A DNA stretch of 45,093 nt from Clostridiaceae bacterium AF10-41 (GCA_027686065.1 JAQCTH010000028.1:1-45093), one strand, 5' to 3'. Positions 34,278 to 43,582 are shown, counted from the first letter of the stretch. The notes: generated by a model from the sequence alone, not told the origin. Numbers and translations are program-made.

Positions 34278-35741
34278 ATGAGTGATTTAGCAAAAAGTGT
34301 AAGAAACATTATGGTGATATTTCTTTTTTGCTTTATAGCATTAATATCATATATAGCCTATTTTCAAGTCTTTAAGGGACCTGATATAGCAAATGATTCA
34401 GGCAATAAAAGGCTTTGGGCAAAGAGAAATGAGGTTTTAAGAGGAACAATATATGATAAAGATGGAAATCCAATGACTAAAAGTACTAGAGAAGATAAAT
34501 TTAATCAAGAAAGAGAGTATATTTATGGTGATTTATACGTTCATGCTTTAGGATATATAGATGAAAGATTTGGTATTACTGGATTAGAAGAAGAGTATGA
34601 TAGTGAATTGTCAAAATATAGTAGTTTCTCTAATAGTATTAGAAGCTTATTAAAGGATTTTGATATAAAAAAAGCTTTTGAAAATAGAAGTGAAGAAAAG
34701 ATTGGTAATGGAATAGTAACTACTTTAGATTATGATCTTCAAAAAATTGCCTATGATGCAATGGGGGATTTAAAAGGGGCCGTAGTCGCAATAAATCCTA
34801 AAACAGGAGAAATATTAGCAATGGTATCAAAGCCAACATATAATCCTACAGGGCTTGAACAAGTTATAGAAGATGCAAATACTGGAGTAGATTTAGATAG
34901 CAAATTATTAAATAGAACAATAGATGGTTTATATCCACCTGGATCTGTATTTAAAACAATAACTTTAGCAGCTGCTTTAGAAAATGATCCAAGTATAGTT
35001 AATAGAACATTTGGTGATACGGGAAAAATAACATTTCCAGATGGAACAGAGCTTAATAATTACATGAAACAAGCACATGGAGATATAAATCTACAAATGG
35101 CATATAGAGTTTCTAGTAATGTAGTTTTTGGAACTCTTGCAATGGAGATGGGAAATGGCAAATTAAAAGAAGTAGCAGAAAGATTTGGATTTAATTATAG
35201 AATGGATGGAATAGGACTTTCTATAGTACAAAGTAGGTTTCCAGCCTTGAAGGAATATGAAGTAGGCAATATAGCTCAAAGTGGTATAGGTCAAGCAAGT
35301 GTTCTATCAAGTCCAATGCAAATGGCTATAGTTGCAGCTACTGTTGCTAATGATGGAGTTCTTATGGAACCTAAATTGGTAAATAAAATAGTAGATAAGG
35401 ATGGAAATACAATTAAAGAGATACCAAATAAAACATTAAAGACTGATGTTATTTCAAAGGATATAGCGGAAACAATAAAAAGTTATATGGGATTTCTAGT
35501 ATCTAATAATATATATAGATGGCCAGCATTTGAAGGTACTAATGCTGGGGGCAAAACAGGTACAGCAGACTATATAGAAAATGGTGTTGAAGGAATACCT
35601 CATGGATGGTTTATATCAGCAGCACCTTTAGATGATCCTAAGATTGCAGTTGCTGTAATAGTGGAAAAAGGTGAAAATGGAGCGGGTTCAGCAGCAAATA
35701 TAGCTTCACAAATTATAAGAGAAGCCGTTTTAGGAAATTAG
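34278..35741 (+). CDS. Class B penicillin-binding protein (transpeptidase, PbpA-like)
   Basis: A 487-residue membrane-anchored transpeptidase that cross-links glycan strands. The single N-terminal helix spans about residues 11-30. The catalytic motifs are SVFK (S223 nucleophile, K226), SSN (279-281) and KTG (426-428), all intact. The short N-terminal region and overall length match the PbpA type found with FHA and RodA genes. The protein should work with the RodA/FtsW enzyme encoded at 30797-32032. I use ATG 34278 because AAGGAGGAC precedes it; the frame extends 12 codons upstream without a ribosome site. Confidence 0.93.
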   Translation: MSDLAKSVRNIMVIFLFCFIALISYIAYFQVFKGPDIANDSGNKRLWAKRNEVLRGTIYDKDGNPMTKSTREDKFNQEREYIYGDLYVHALGYIDERFGITGLEEEYDSELSKYSSFSNSIRSLLKDFDIKKAFENRSEEKIGNGIVTTLDYDLQKIAYDAMGDLKGAVVAINPKTGEILAMVSKPTYNPTGLEQVIEDANTGVDLDSKLLNRTIDGLYPPGSVFKTITLAAALENDPSIVNRTFGDTGKITFPDGTELNNYMKQAHGDINLQMAYRVSSNVVFGTLAMEMGNGKLKEVAERFGFNYRMDGIGLSIVQSRFPALKEYEVGNIAQSGIGQASVLSSPMQMAIVAATVANDGVLMEPKLVNKIVDKDGNTIKEIPNKTLKTDVISKDIAETIKSYMGFLVSNNIYRWPAFEGTNAGGKTGTADYIENGVEGIPHGWFISAAPLDDPKIAVAVIVEKGENGAGSAANIASQIIREAVLGN

Positions 35742-35890
35742 TAATACAGCTTTCTACAAATTTTATCTTTTAACTTTAAATTTCTCACTATTTAACTTTT
35801 GTCTCATATATTAAAATAGGGACTTAATTTCTAGGCTTTATTTTTTTATAAAGTTAAAGAATTTTAGAGACTAAAAGGAGATATTATACT

Positions 35891-36439
35891 ATGTTTAGAG
35901 TTAAACAATTAGAAATTGAAGGCTGCTGCTTAATAACACCAACTGTCTTCATGGAAAGTACGTGTGATCTGATTAAAGTTTTTAATGATACTCAGTTTAA
36001 TATATATGGACTAAGCACAGAATTCAAAGAAGAGTACTATGCTATAGCAAAGCCAGGAGTAGTAAGAGGAATGCATTTTCAATTACCTCCAGAAGGACAT
36101 GATAAGCTGATAACTTGTATAGCAGGAGAAATACAGGATGTAGTTATAGATTTAAGAAAAGAATCTAAAACTTACGGTAGATACACATCAGTGAATTTAA
36201 ATGAAGATAACAGAAATTTAATATATATACCAAGCGGATGTGCACATGGATATTATATAAAGGGAAACAAAGAAGCCTTAATTTATTATAAGGTTACAAA
36301 GCCATTTATAAAAGAGTTAAGATGTGGAGTACATTGGGATTCATTAGACATTCCTTGGGAATTCAATAAGGAAGAAGTTAAAGTTGAAAAAGAAGATAAA
36401 ACTTGGCTAAAGTTTGAAAATTTTGAAACACCGTTTTAA
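35891..36439 (+). CDS. RmlC-like dTDP-4-dehydrorhamnose 3,5-epimerase family protein
   Basis: A 182-residue cupin enzyme that would epimerise carbons 3 and 5 of a dTDP-4-keto sugar. Family residues are present: VVRGMHFQ with catalytic H62, IPSGCAHGYY (113-122) and the likely catalytic tyrosine at 132-133 (ALIYYKVTKPF). No rmlA, rmlB or rmlD gene is near, so either the pathway is completed elsewhere or the enzyme acts on another nucleotide sugar. AAAGGAGATATT precedes the ATG. A palindromic repeat element begins right after the stop codon. Confidence 0.88.
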   Translation: MFRVKQLEIEGCCLITPTVFMESTCDLIKVFNDTQFNIYGLSTEFKEEYYAIAKPGVVRGMHFQLPPEGHDKLITCIAGEIQDVVIDLRKESKTYGRYTSVNLNEDNRNLIYIPSGCAHGYYIKGNKEALIYYKVTKPFIKELRCGVHWDSLDIPWEFNKEEVKVEKEDKTWLKFENFETPF

Positions 36440-36687
36440 TATTTTGCGAAGCAAAATAGTGAAAGGTGAAAGAGTGAAAAGGGAAAAAACGAAGGGGAAA
36501 ATCCTTACAGGATTTTAGAAAAGATTCAGGAGATGGGCTTTCATACTAAGTTCAGCTATCGTTACACTAAACTTTACTAAGTATTCAACATACGAATTAG
36601 AGTTTAAGTTTTGCGTAGAAAGACAGCCACAACTTTTCACTTTTTCACTCTTAACTTTTCACTAATAAATTGCTGCGCAATTTATTA
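36440..36687. repeat. Palindromic repeat element (MITE-like, copy 2)
   Basis: A ~248-base non-coding element. Its ends are small hairpins: TATTTTGC-gaa-GCAAAATA (36440-36458) and an 11-bp stem with loop tgc (36663-36687). Inside these, a GTGAAA-rich stretch (36458-36487) is the approximate reverse complement of a TTTTCAC-rich stretch (36632-36662), so the element folds back on itself. A further hairpin AAAATCCT-tac-AGGATTTT lies at 36498-36516. No reading frame is supported. The remaining bases up to uvrC hold its promoter. Confidence 0.65.
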
Positions 36688-36707
36688 AATTTGTAATTAA
36701 CTTCCTT

Positions 36708-36736
36708 TTGTTTCATTATCCATATAGTGATAAAAT
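36708..36736 (+). promoter_or_regulatory. Candidate promoter of uvrC
   Basis: TAAAAT (36731-36736) is preceded by TGA, an extended -10 form, with a weak TTGTTT -35 (36708-36713) at 17 bases. No LexA box is visible. Confidence 0.45.
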
Positions 36737-36772
36737 TTATATTACAAAGAACCTAATTTAAGGAGGACTTTA

Positions 36773-38641
36773 ATGTTTGATTTTGAGTATCATCTAAAGA
36801 ATTTACCAGAAAAACCTGGCGTTTATATAATGAAAAATTCTCTTGGCGAAATTATTTATGTAGGAAAAGCTAAAATACTAAAAAATAGAGTTAGGAGTTA
36901 TTTTCAAAATTCTAAAAATCACTCTGAAAAAGTTAGGGTAATGGTAAAAAATATTTCAGAGTTTGAATACATAGTTACGGATTCTGAAATGGAAGCCTTA
37001 ATTTTAGAGTGTAATTTAATAAAAAAGCATAGTCCAAGATATAATATAGCTTTAAAGGATGATAAGTTTTATCCTTTTATAAAAATAACAACAAATGATG
37101 ACTATCCAAGAGTGTTTGTAACTAGAAAATATGCAAAAGATGGAGCAAAGTATTTTGGACCATATACAAATGGAACTGCAGTTTATGAGACAATAACATT
37201 AATTAATAAAGTTTTCCCAATAAGAACTTGTAAACTAATAATAAATGAAAATGGACAGAAGGTAAGACCTTGTTTAAATTATCATATTAAAAAATGTGTA
37301 GCTCCTTGTGCAGGATATATAACAAAAGAAAAATATGGTGAAATGATTAGTGAAATTATGGATATACTTAATGGTAAAGATAAAACAATGAAGAATTCTT
37401 TAAAGAAGAGTATGGAAGAAGCTTCTATGAATCTTGAATTTGAAAAAGCTGCTAGATATAGAGATAAGCTTTTAGCAATCGATGCAATAGTAGAAAAACA
37501 AAAGATATTCAAGACTATGGAGGGAGATGAAGATTTTATAAATATATATCAAGATGAAAAGGATAGCTGTATACAAATATTCTTCTCACGTGATGGAAAA
37601 GTTACAGGGCGTGAACATTTTATTTTTGAAAATACGGCAGATGACAAGGTTGGTGAAGTCTTAGAAGATTTTATAACGTCTTTTTATGGTGGAACAGCAA
37701 AAATTCCAAAAACAATATATTTGCCGGATATAGAGGACTCAGAACTTATAGAGGAATTTTTAACAATAAAGAGAGGGGCTAAGGCCTGGGTTAAAGTACC
37801 TCAAAAGGGTCAAAAAAAGGATATGCTTGAGATGGTAAGAAATAATGCGAAAATAACATTAGAGCAATTTAAAGATAAATTCCTTAAAGAAAAAGAAATT
37901 AATAGAATAACATCAGAAGAATTAAGAGACTTATTAGACTTAGATGAGACTCCATTTAGAATAGAATCATATGATATTTCAAATATACAAGGAGTGGATT
38001 CCGTTGGAACAATGGTTGTTTTTGAAGAAGGAAGATCAAAAAATAGTGATTATAGAAGATTTAAAATTAAATCAGTAAAAGGTGCTAATGACTATGATAG
38101 TATGAGAGAAATATTAGAAAGAAGATTTTCGCATGGACTTGAGGAAATAAAGAGAATTCAAGAAAGAAATTTAAATTTTTCAAGTGGTAAATTTTCTAAC
38201 TTCCCAGATTTAATAATGATGGATGGGGGTAAGGGCCAAGTTAACATAGCATTAGAAGTGTTAGATAAATTAAATATAAGCATTCCGGTTTGTGGATTAG
38301 TAAAAGATGATAAACACCAAACTAGAGGAATTATATATAATAATAAGGAGCTTATAATAAATAGAAGTTCAAATTTAATGCAGATGATTAGAAGAATACA
38401 AGACGAGGTTCATAGATTTGCTATTACATATCATAGAACATTAAGAGATAAACGAACTTTACACTCTATATTAGAGGATATACCTAATATAGGAGAGAAA
38501 AGAAGGAGAAATCTTTTGATGAAGTTTGGAAGTGTTGAAAATATTAAAAATGCAACAATAAATGAATTACTAGAAACACCTAGTATTGATAAAAAAGCAG
38601 CTCAAAGTATAAAGGATTACTTTAGTATAAAGGAAAAGTAG
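36773..38641 (+). CDS. uvrC: Excinuclease ABC subunit C
   Basis: This 622-residue dual-incision nuclease of nucleotide excision repair cuts on both sides of a lesion held by UvrB. The N-terminal GIY-YIG domain (about 10-90) shows KPGVYIM and IIYVGKAKILKNRV. A UVR motif (about 200-235) binds UvrB. The C-terminal RNase H-like domain includes ESYDISNIQG and MMDGGKGQVN. Two helix-hairpin-helix motifs close the protein (about 565-620, PNIGEKRRRNLLMKFGS). The length is standard and AAGGAGGACT precedes the ATG. It is 4-14 kb from uvrA and uvrB and has its own promoter. Confidence 0.97.
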   Translation: MFDFEYHLKNLPEKPGVYIMKNSLGEIIYVGKAKILKNRVRSYFQNSKNHSEKVRVMVKNISEFEYIVTDSEMEALILECNLIKKHSPRYNIALKDDKFYPFIKITTNDDYPRVFVTRKYAKDGAKYFGPYTNGTAVYETITLINKVFPIRTCKLIINENGQKVRPCLNYHIKKCVAPCAGYITKEKYGEMISEIMDILNGKDKTMKNSLKKSMEEASMNLEFEKAARYRDKLLAIDAIVEKQKIFKTMEGDEDFINIYQDEKDSCIQIFFSRDGKVTGREHFIFENTADDKVGEVLEDFITSFYGGTAKIPKTIYLPDIEDSELIEEFLTIKRGAKAWVKVPQKGQKKDMLEMVRNNAKITLEQFKDKFLKEKEINRITSEELRDLLDLDETPFRIESYDISNIQGVDSVGTMVVFEEGRSKNSDYRRFKIKSVKGANDYDSMREILERRFSHGLEEIKRIQERNLNFSSGKFSNFPDLIMMDGGKGQVNIALEVLDKLNISIPVCGLVKDDKHQTRGIIYNNKELIINRSSNLMQMIRRIQDEVHRFAITYHRTLRDKRTLHSILEDIPNIGEKRRRNLLMKFGSVENIKNATINELLETPSIDKKAAQSIKDYFSIKEK

Positions 38642-38759
38642 TAACAAAATGGTTACAGATTAAGTAATATATATAAATATGCTTCTGATGGGTTGTTTAT
38701 TCAAGGTTTTTAATTTATACTATGTAAAGATATTACTACGTATATATAAGGAGTTAGGT

Positions 38760-39683
38760 ATGAATCAATATAAAGAGTTTAAGAACTTATTCGAAGAATT
38801 TTACAAAAGTGAAAATATTATTCTTGATGCAGAAATGAAAGATTATGTTCATTTTAGAGTAGGTGGACCAGCAGATATCCTTCTGATCCCAGAAAATAAA
38901 GAGCAAGTGGTAAGAACAATAACAATTTGTAAAGAAAAGAACATACCTTTCTACGTAGTTGGAAATGGATCTAACTTATTGGTAAAAGATGGCGGAGTAA
39001 GAGGCGTTGTTATTAAGTTGAAAAATATAAATGGCATAAATGTTTATGAAAATATAGTAGAAGCAGAATGTGGAGCCATGTTAAAAGATGTGTCTAATGC
39101 AGCCTTAAATAACTCATTAACCGGATTTGAGTTTGCTTGCGGTATTCCTGGAACTATAGGGGGAGCCGTGTTTATGAATGCAGGAGCATATAATGGTGAA
39201 ATTTCTAATGTAATAGATAGCGCAGACGTTATTGATAGCAATGGAGAACTAGTAGAACTATCAAAAGAGGATTTAGAGTTAGGATATAGATCATCAATTG
39301 TTATGAAAAAAAATTATATTGTTTTATCAGCAAAGTTTAAGTTGCAAGTTGGGGATGTAAATAAAATTAAAGATACAGTTGATGACTTAACTTGTAAAAG
39401 AGAATCAAAACAACCTTTAGAATATCCTTCAGCGGGAAGTACATTTAAAAGGCCAGAAGGTTATTTTGCAGGAAAACTAATACAAGATGCAGGTTTAAAA
39501 GGATATAGATTAGGTGGAGCAGCAGTTTCTGAAAAACATTCAGGATTTGTTATAAATAAAAATAATGCTACAGCTAAAGACATATTAGATTTAATAAAAT
39601 ATATTCAAAGTGAAGTTAAAAGACAATTTAATGTAGATCTACATCCAGAGGTTAGAATAATAGGAGAAGATCAAATTAATTAA
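38760..39683 (+). CDS. murB: UDP-N-acetylenolpyruvoylglucosamine reductase
   Basis: A 307-residue FAD- and NADPH-dependent enzyme making UDP-N-acetylmuramate, the second step of peptidoglycan precursor synthesis. Motifs are FRVGGPADILL, VVGNGSNLLVKDGG (FAD binding), GFEFACGIPGTIGGAVFMNAGAYNGEI, YRSS and YPSAGSTFKRPEGYFAGKLI with the proton-donor serine. I use ATG 38760 because TAAGGAGTTAGGT lies just upstream; the frame extends 27 codons further without a ribosome site or family similarity. It lies 118 bases after uvrC, in the conserved clostridial order uvrC-murB-...-rapZ-yvcK. Confidence 0.96.
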   Translation: MNQYKEFKNLFEEFYKSENIILDAEMKDYVHFRVGGPADILLIPENKEQVVRTITICKEKNIPFYVVGNGSNLLVKDGGVRGVVIKLKNINGINVYENIVEAECGAMLKDVSNAALNNSLTGFEFACGIPGTIGGAVFMNAGAYNGEISNVIDSADVIDSNGELVELSKEDLELGYRSSIVMKKNYIVLSAKFKLQVGDVNKIKDTVDDLTCKRESKQPLEYPSAGSTFKRPEGYFAGKLIQDAGLKGYRLGGAAVSEKHSGFVINKNNATAKDILDLIKYIQSEVKRQFNVDLHPEVRIIGEDQIN

Positions 39684-39693
39684 CAGTTTATTA

Positions 39694-39719
39694 GGAAATT
39701 CAGTCATTGCTGAATTTCC
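39694..39719 (+). terminator. Strong terminator after murB
   Basis: GGAAATTCAG (39694-39703) pairs perfectly with CTGAATTTCC (39710-39719) around six bases, followed by a run of eight T residues after one A. Confidence 0.93.
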
Positions 39720-39754
39720 ATTTTTTTGTAATAAAATGAGAAGAGGTTTATTTA

Positions 39755-39830
39755 GTTCACAGCGTATAATTTATGTTCACAATTTCTTAACTTAATATAG
39801 CTGAATTATTTCCACAACTGTGAGCCCTAG
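39755..39830. repeat. Possible degenerate repeat element (copy 3)
   Basis: TTCACAG...ACAATTT-like phrases (39756-39785) and AACTGTGAG (39817-39825) resemble, in inverted orientation, the GTGAATT-rich part of the element near 1100. The similarity is weak and the limits are uncertain. Confidence 0.25.
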
Positions 39831-39882
39831 AAAGTTTGTTTCATAAAACAAATAATTGTTAAAATAAAGTTATAAAGTCTTA

Positions 39883-39911
39883 TTGACAAATATTAAGTGG
39901 TATAATATACT
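39883..39911 (+). promoter_or_regulatory. Promoter of the LURP-one-like gene
   Basis: Perfect TTGACA (39883-39888) and TATACT (39906-39911) are spaced by 17 bases. Confidence 0.7.
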
Positions 39912-39950
39912 ATATTTAAGGTTAAAAAATATTTTATAAAGGAGATTTTT

Positions 39951-40433
39951 ATGAGAAGGTTTTATATTAAAGAAAGATTATTTGCCATTGGAGCTAAATT
40001 TGATGTGCTAGATGAAAATGACAATACAGTATTTATAGCAGAAGCGGATAAGTTTGATATAGGGAAAAATATTAGTATTTATGATTCTAATAAAAACAAA
40101 GTACTATATATGAGACAACAAATAAGATTAGGCGCACATAAGTATATAGCTTATGACTATAACATGAGGGAAATTGCAACAATTAAGAAAGAATTTATGG
40201 TTCCAGAATATAATATAACAGGGTCTTTAGGAATAATGAGTATGGAATCAAGTAGCATGCTTGGAAGGCATTATATAATAAAAAAAGATGGTATAGAGAT
40301 AGGAAAAATAGATAAGGAGTTAACTTTTGGGCGTGATAGATATTCTTTAGAAGTTTTAGATGAAAGTTACACCAATTTTTTCATAGGATTACTTGTAATG
40401 ATAGATATGGTAAGATTTCATAATAATAATTAG
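39951..40433 (+). CDS. LURP-one-related (YxjI-like) family protein
   Basis: A 160-residue protein matching the LURP-one-related/YxjI fold, a tubby-like beta barrel. It opens with RFYIKERLFAIGAKFDVLDEN and has alternating short strands and turns such as FIAEADKFDIGKNISIYD, LGAHKYIAYD and GIEIGKIDKEL, ending in a hydrophobic helix. Its molecular role in bacteria is not known; plant and animal relatives (LURP1, scramblases) suggest lipid or membrane association, which is only inference here. It has its own strong promoter and an AAAGGAGATT ribosome site. No partner gene is obvious. Confidence 0.8.
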   Translation: MRRFYIKERLFAIGAKFDVLDENDNTVFIAEADKFDIGKNISIYDSNKNKVLYMRQQIRLGAHKYIAYDYNMREIATIKKEFMVPEYNITGSLGIMSMESSSMLGRHYIIKKDGIEIGKIDKELTFGRDRYSLEVLDESYTNFFIGLLVMIDMVRFHNNN

Positions 40434-40480
40434 TTACTAATATCAAGGATCAATAGCTAATCAACATTATGGTATGCTAA

Positions 40481-40510
40481 TTGATTAATATAGATATATA
40501 ATTGTATAAA
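40481..40510 (+). promoter_or_regulatory. Candidate promoter of the AIM24-like gene
   Basis: TTGATT (40481-40486) and TATAAA (40505-40510) are spaced by 18 bases in a very AT-rich spacer, so confidence is limited. Confidence 0.4.
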
Positions 40511-40579
40511 TATAATTCTAATAAAAGAAAATAATTAATAATATATTTTATAAGTATATAAAAAAGGAAGGTAAAAATA

Positions 40580-41368
40580 ATGGTTCACGAAATAGATTAT
40601 GAAATCTTAGGAAAAGAAATGCAATACGTAGAAATTGAATTAGATCCAAGAGAAACTGTGGTTGCTGAAGCTGGAGCAATGATGATGATGGATAATAGTA
40701 TAACAATGGAAACTATATTTGGGGATGGAAGCCAAAAAGCTCAGGGTGGTTTTCTAGGTAAGCTTGGAGGAGCGGCAAAAAGAGTTATAACAGGTGAAAG
40801 TTTGTTTATGACAGCCTTCACTAATTCAGGAGTTATAAAACAAAAGGTAGCATTTGCAGCACCTTATCCAGGAAAAATAATACCTGTAGATTTAAGAAAC
40901 TTAGGTGGAAAATTAATTTGTCAAAAGGATTCTTTTTTATGTTGTGCAAAAGGAATAAGTATAGATATAGCATTTACTAAAAAACTTGGAACTGGATTTT
41001 TCGGTGGAGAAGGTTTTATATTACAAAAGTTAGTAGGAGAAGGTTTAGCTTTTATTCATGCAGGAGGAACTATTGTAAAAAGAACATTAATGCCAGGAGA
41101 AACAATAAAGATTGATACAGGATGTTTAGTTGCAATGACTCAAAATGTAAACTATGACATACAGTTTGTAGGTGGATTTAAGAATGCTGTATTTGGTGGA
41201 GAAGGATTATTTTTTGCTACATTAACAGGTCCTGGAGATGTTTGGATTCAAAGTTTACCATTTAGTAAACTAGCATCTAGGGTTTATTCAGCGGCACCAC
41301 AAAATATGGGAAAGCAAGTTGATCAAGGAAGTGTCCTTGGAAGTATAGGAAATTTATTTGAAAGATAG
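40580..41368 (+). CDS. TIGR00266/AIM24 family protein
   Basis: A 262-residue soluble protein with the AIM24/DUF124 beta-roll fold. Family phrases are [12 protein letters not shown] (about 27-38), [49 protein letters not shown] and [17 protein letters not shown] yeast relative acts in mitochondrial inner-membrane organisation; bacterial members have no assigned function. The AAAGGAAGGT ribosome site and a separate promoter suggest it is expressed alone. The family is sure; the role is unknown. Confidence 0.88.
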   Translation: MVHEIDYEILGKEMQYVEIELDPRETVVAEAGAMMMMDNSITMETIFGDGSQKAQGGFLGKLGGAAKRVITGESLFMTAFTNSGVIKQKVAFAAPYPGKIIPVDLRNLGGKLICQKDSFLCCAKGISIDIAFTKKLGTGFFGGEGFILQKLVGEGLAFIHAGGTIVKRTLMPGETIKIDTGCLVAMTQNVNYDIQFVGGFKNAVFGGEGLFFATLTGPGDVWIQSLPFSKLASRVYSAAPQNMGKQVDQGSVLGSIGNLFER

Positions 41369-41387
41369 GCATTAAAGTATAGAATCC

Positions 41388-41416
41388 TTGTTATAAAAAA
41401 TATATAATTATATAAA
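41388..41416 (+). promoter_or_regulatory. Candidate promoter of the hisC-like gene
   Basis: TTGTTA (41388-41393) and TATAAA (41411-41416) are spaced by 17 bases and would give a leader of only about 20 bases. Confidence 0.5.
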
Positions 41417-41444
41417 TAAATAACAAGGGGGCATTAGAAACAGC

Positions 41445-42548
41445 ATGGAATGTAAAGTGAGAGAAGAAGTTAAAAGGTTAGAAAAGTATGTAGCAGGGAA
41501 ACCTATAGATGAGGTGAAGAGGGAATTCGGAATAGATAAAGTTGTTAAGCTTGCATCTAATGAAAATCCATTAGGAACTTCATATAAAGTTAAAAAGTTA
41601 ATGCTTGAATTAGTAGATGAAATGAATATGTATCCAGATTCAGCGTCATATGATTTTAAGAAAGCTTTAAGTGATAAGCTTAAAATAAATAGAGATATGA
41701 TATTTTGTGGAGCGGGATCAGATTCACTAATTAATGTAATATGCCAAGTATTCTTAGATAAAGATGATGAAAGTATTATGCCAGAAATTACTTTTCCAAG
41801 ATATGATAGTAATACTGTACTTATGGGGGCAAAACCAATAAAAATTTCATTGAAAAATAATAGACTAGATTTAGAAATGATGATAAATTCAATAACAGAT
41901 AAAACAAAAATAATATGGTTCTGTAACCCTAATAATCCTACAGGAGATATATTTACGGCAAATGAACTAAATAAAGTATTATTTAAAATACCTAGAAATA
42001 TAGTTATAGTAATGGATGAAGCTTATTATGAATATGTTACTTCAGAAGATTATCCAAATTCATTAGAATTATTAAAATCGTATCCAAATATGATAATATT
42101 AAGAACATTCTCAAAGGCGTACGGACTAGCGGCGCTAAGATTTGGATATGGTATTGCTAATGAAGAGATAGTAGATTATATGAATAGAGTTATAAATGCC
42201 TTTGATGTTAATTTATTTGCTCAAAAAGCTGCTGTTGCAGCATTAGAAGATGAAGATTTCATAAATAAGGTTAAATTGTTTAATAAAAAACAAAGAGAGT
42301 ATTTAGAAAAGCAATTTAGTGACATGGAATTAAATTATATAAAGTCTCAATCAAATTTTATAATGGTTAATGTTAAAGGTGATGATAAACCAATACATGA
42401 ATATTTACTAAGACATGGATATATAATAAGACCAGGATATCTATTAGGTATGCCTAGTTGGGTAAGGGTAACTATAGGAACGCAAGAACAAAATATTGAA
42501 TTTTGCAAATTATTAAAATATGCTATAGAAGAACGAGATAAAAAATAG
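41445..42548 (+). CDS. hisC: Histidinol-phosphate aminotransferase-type PLP enzyme
   Basis: A 367-residue fold-type I aminotransferase. KLASNENPLG (35-44), NPNNPTG (161-167), DEAYYEY (191-197) and the PLP-binding K224 in TFSKAYGL are intact, and the C-terminal IIRPGYLLGMPSWVRVTIGT fits HisC. HisC converts imidazole-acetol phosphate and glutamate to histidinol phosphate, but no other histidine gene is here, so this copy may act on aromatic or other amino acids. AAGGGGG (41425-41431) lies 13 bases before the ATG, longer than usual, and no closer start fits. The gene has its own promoter and terminator. Confidence 0.85.
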   Translation: MECKVREEVKRLEKYVAGKPIDEVKREFGIDKVVKLASNENPLGTSYKVKKLMLELVDEMNMYPDSASYDFKKALSDKLKINRDMIFCGAGSDSLINVICQVFLDKDDESIMPEITFPRYDSNTVLMGAKPIKISLKNNRLDLEMMINSITDKTKIIWFCNPNNPTGDIFTANELNKVLFKIPRNIVIVMDEAYYEYVTSEDYPNSLELLKSYPNMIILRTFSKAYGLAALRFGYGIANEEIVDYMNRVINAFDVNLFAQKAAVAALEDEDFINKVKLFNKKQREYLEKQFSDMELNYIKSQSNFIMVNVKGDDKPIHEYLLRHGYIIRPGYLLGMPSWVRVTIGTQEQNIEFCKLLKYAIEERDKK

Positions 42549-42552
42549 TTAG

Positions 42553-42584
42553 AAATAGAGAAGAGTATAAGCTTTTCTCTATTT
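42553..42584 (+). terminator. Terminator after the hisC-like gene
   Basis: A 12-bp stem (42553-42564 with 42573-42584, one G-T wobble) has an eight-base loop, with T residues in and after the right arm. Confidence 0.85.
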
Positions 42585-42650
42585 TTACTTTGTACCCCAA
42601 ATATAAATGATAGTGAAAGATTTATTAAAGTTATAAAAATGGCTTTAATA

Positions 42651-42659
42651 TGATATAAT
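42651..42659 (+). promoter_or_regulatory. Extended -10 promoter of rapZ-yvcK
   Basis: TGATATAAT combines a TGn extension with a perfect -10 box, 39 bases before rapZ. No good -35 box is seen. Confidence 0.55.
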
Positions 42660-42697
42660 TTAATTAAATAATCTTCGAATTAGAGGGAGGCAGAATC

Positions 42698-43582
42698 ATG
42701 AGATTTATAATAGTTACAGGACTATCAGGAGCAGGGAAAACAGAAGCAACAAGAAGCCTTGAAGATATGGGATATTTTTGTGTAGATAACCTTCCACCAA
42801 AATTAATACCAAAATTTGCAGAAGCATGTGTTCAAAGTCAAGGTAAAATAGATAAAGTTGCATTAGTAATAGATATAAGAGGAGGAATTTTCTTTGATGA
42901 TTTATTTGAAAGCTTAAACTACTTGAAAAAGCAAGATTTTAAGTATGAAATATTGTTTTTAGATGCATCAGATGAAATTTTAGTTAAGAGATTTAAAGAA
43001 TCAAGAAGAAGTCATCCATTAGCTCCAGGAAGCAGAGTTATTACTGGAATTAATGAAGAAAGAAATAGATTAAGAGAAGTTAAAGATAGAGCAGATATAA
43101 TAATAGATACATCAAAATATGCAATCAGAGATTTAAGAGAAGAAATGAATAAAAATTATGGTGATATGAAGCAACCAGAAAAACAATTATCTATAACAGT
43201 TTTAAGTTTTGGATTTAAATATGGAATTCCAGTTGATTCAGATTTAGTGTTTGATGTTAGATTTATTCCAAATCCATTCTATATACCAGAGCTTAAGCCA
43301 TTTTCAGGAAGTGATGAGCCTGTTAGGAAATATGTACTTGATCAAGAAGAAACTAAAGGTTTCGTAAAAAGAGCAGATGATATGTTAGATTTTCTTATAC
43401 CTAACTATAAAAAAGAAGGGAAAAGACAACTTATAATATCAGTAGGATGTACTGGAGGAAGACATAGATCAGTAGCAATAGCTAATGAAATATATAAAAA
43501 GTTATTAGAAAGAAACTATAATGCTTCTGTTGAACATAGAGATATTGTAGAGGATGTACATCAAGGAGCTAAAAAACTATGA
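42698..43582 (+). CDS. rapZ: RapZ/YvcJ nucleotide-binding protein
   Basis: A 294-residue P-loop protein. Walker A GLSGAGKT (8-15) is followed by [11 protein letters not shown] and RRSHPLAPG, and the C-terminal domain has the RNA/metabolite-binding part [15 protein letters not shown]. In Escherichia coli RapZ directs RNase E to the small RNA GlmZ and so controls amino-sugar synthesis; in Bacillus, YvcJ has a nucleotide-binding role linked to competence. The exact role in clostridia is not established. AGAGGGAGGC precedes the ATG. Its end overlaps yvcK by four bases (ATGA), so the two are coupled, as in Bacillus where whiA follows. Confidence 0.95.
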   Translation: MRFIIVTGLSGAGKTEATRSLEDMGYFCVDNLPPKLIPKFAEACVQSQGKIDKVALVIDIRGGIFFDDLFESLNYLKKQDFKYEILFLDASDEILVKRFKESRRSHPLAPGSRVITGINEERNRLREVKDRADIIIDTSKYAIRDLREEMNKNYGDMKQPEKQLSITVLSFGFKYGIPVDSDLVFDVRFIPNPFYIPELKPFSGSDEPVRKYVLDQEETKGFVKRADDMLDFLIPNYKKEGKRQLIISVGCTGGRHRSVAIANEIYKKLLERNYNASVEHRDIVEDVHQGAKKL

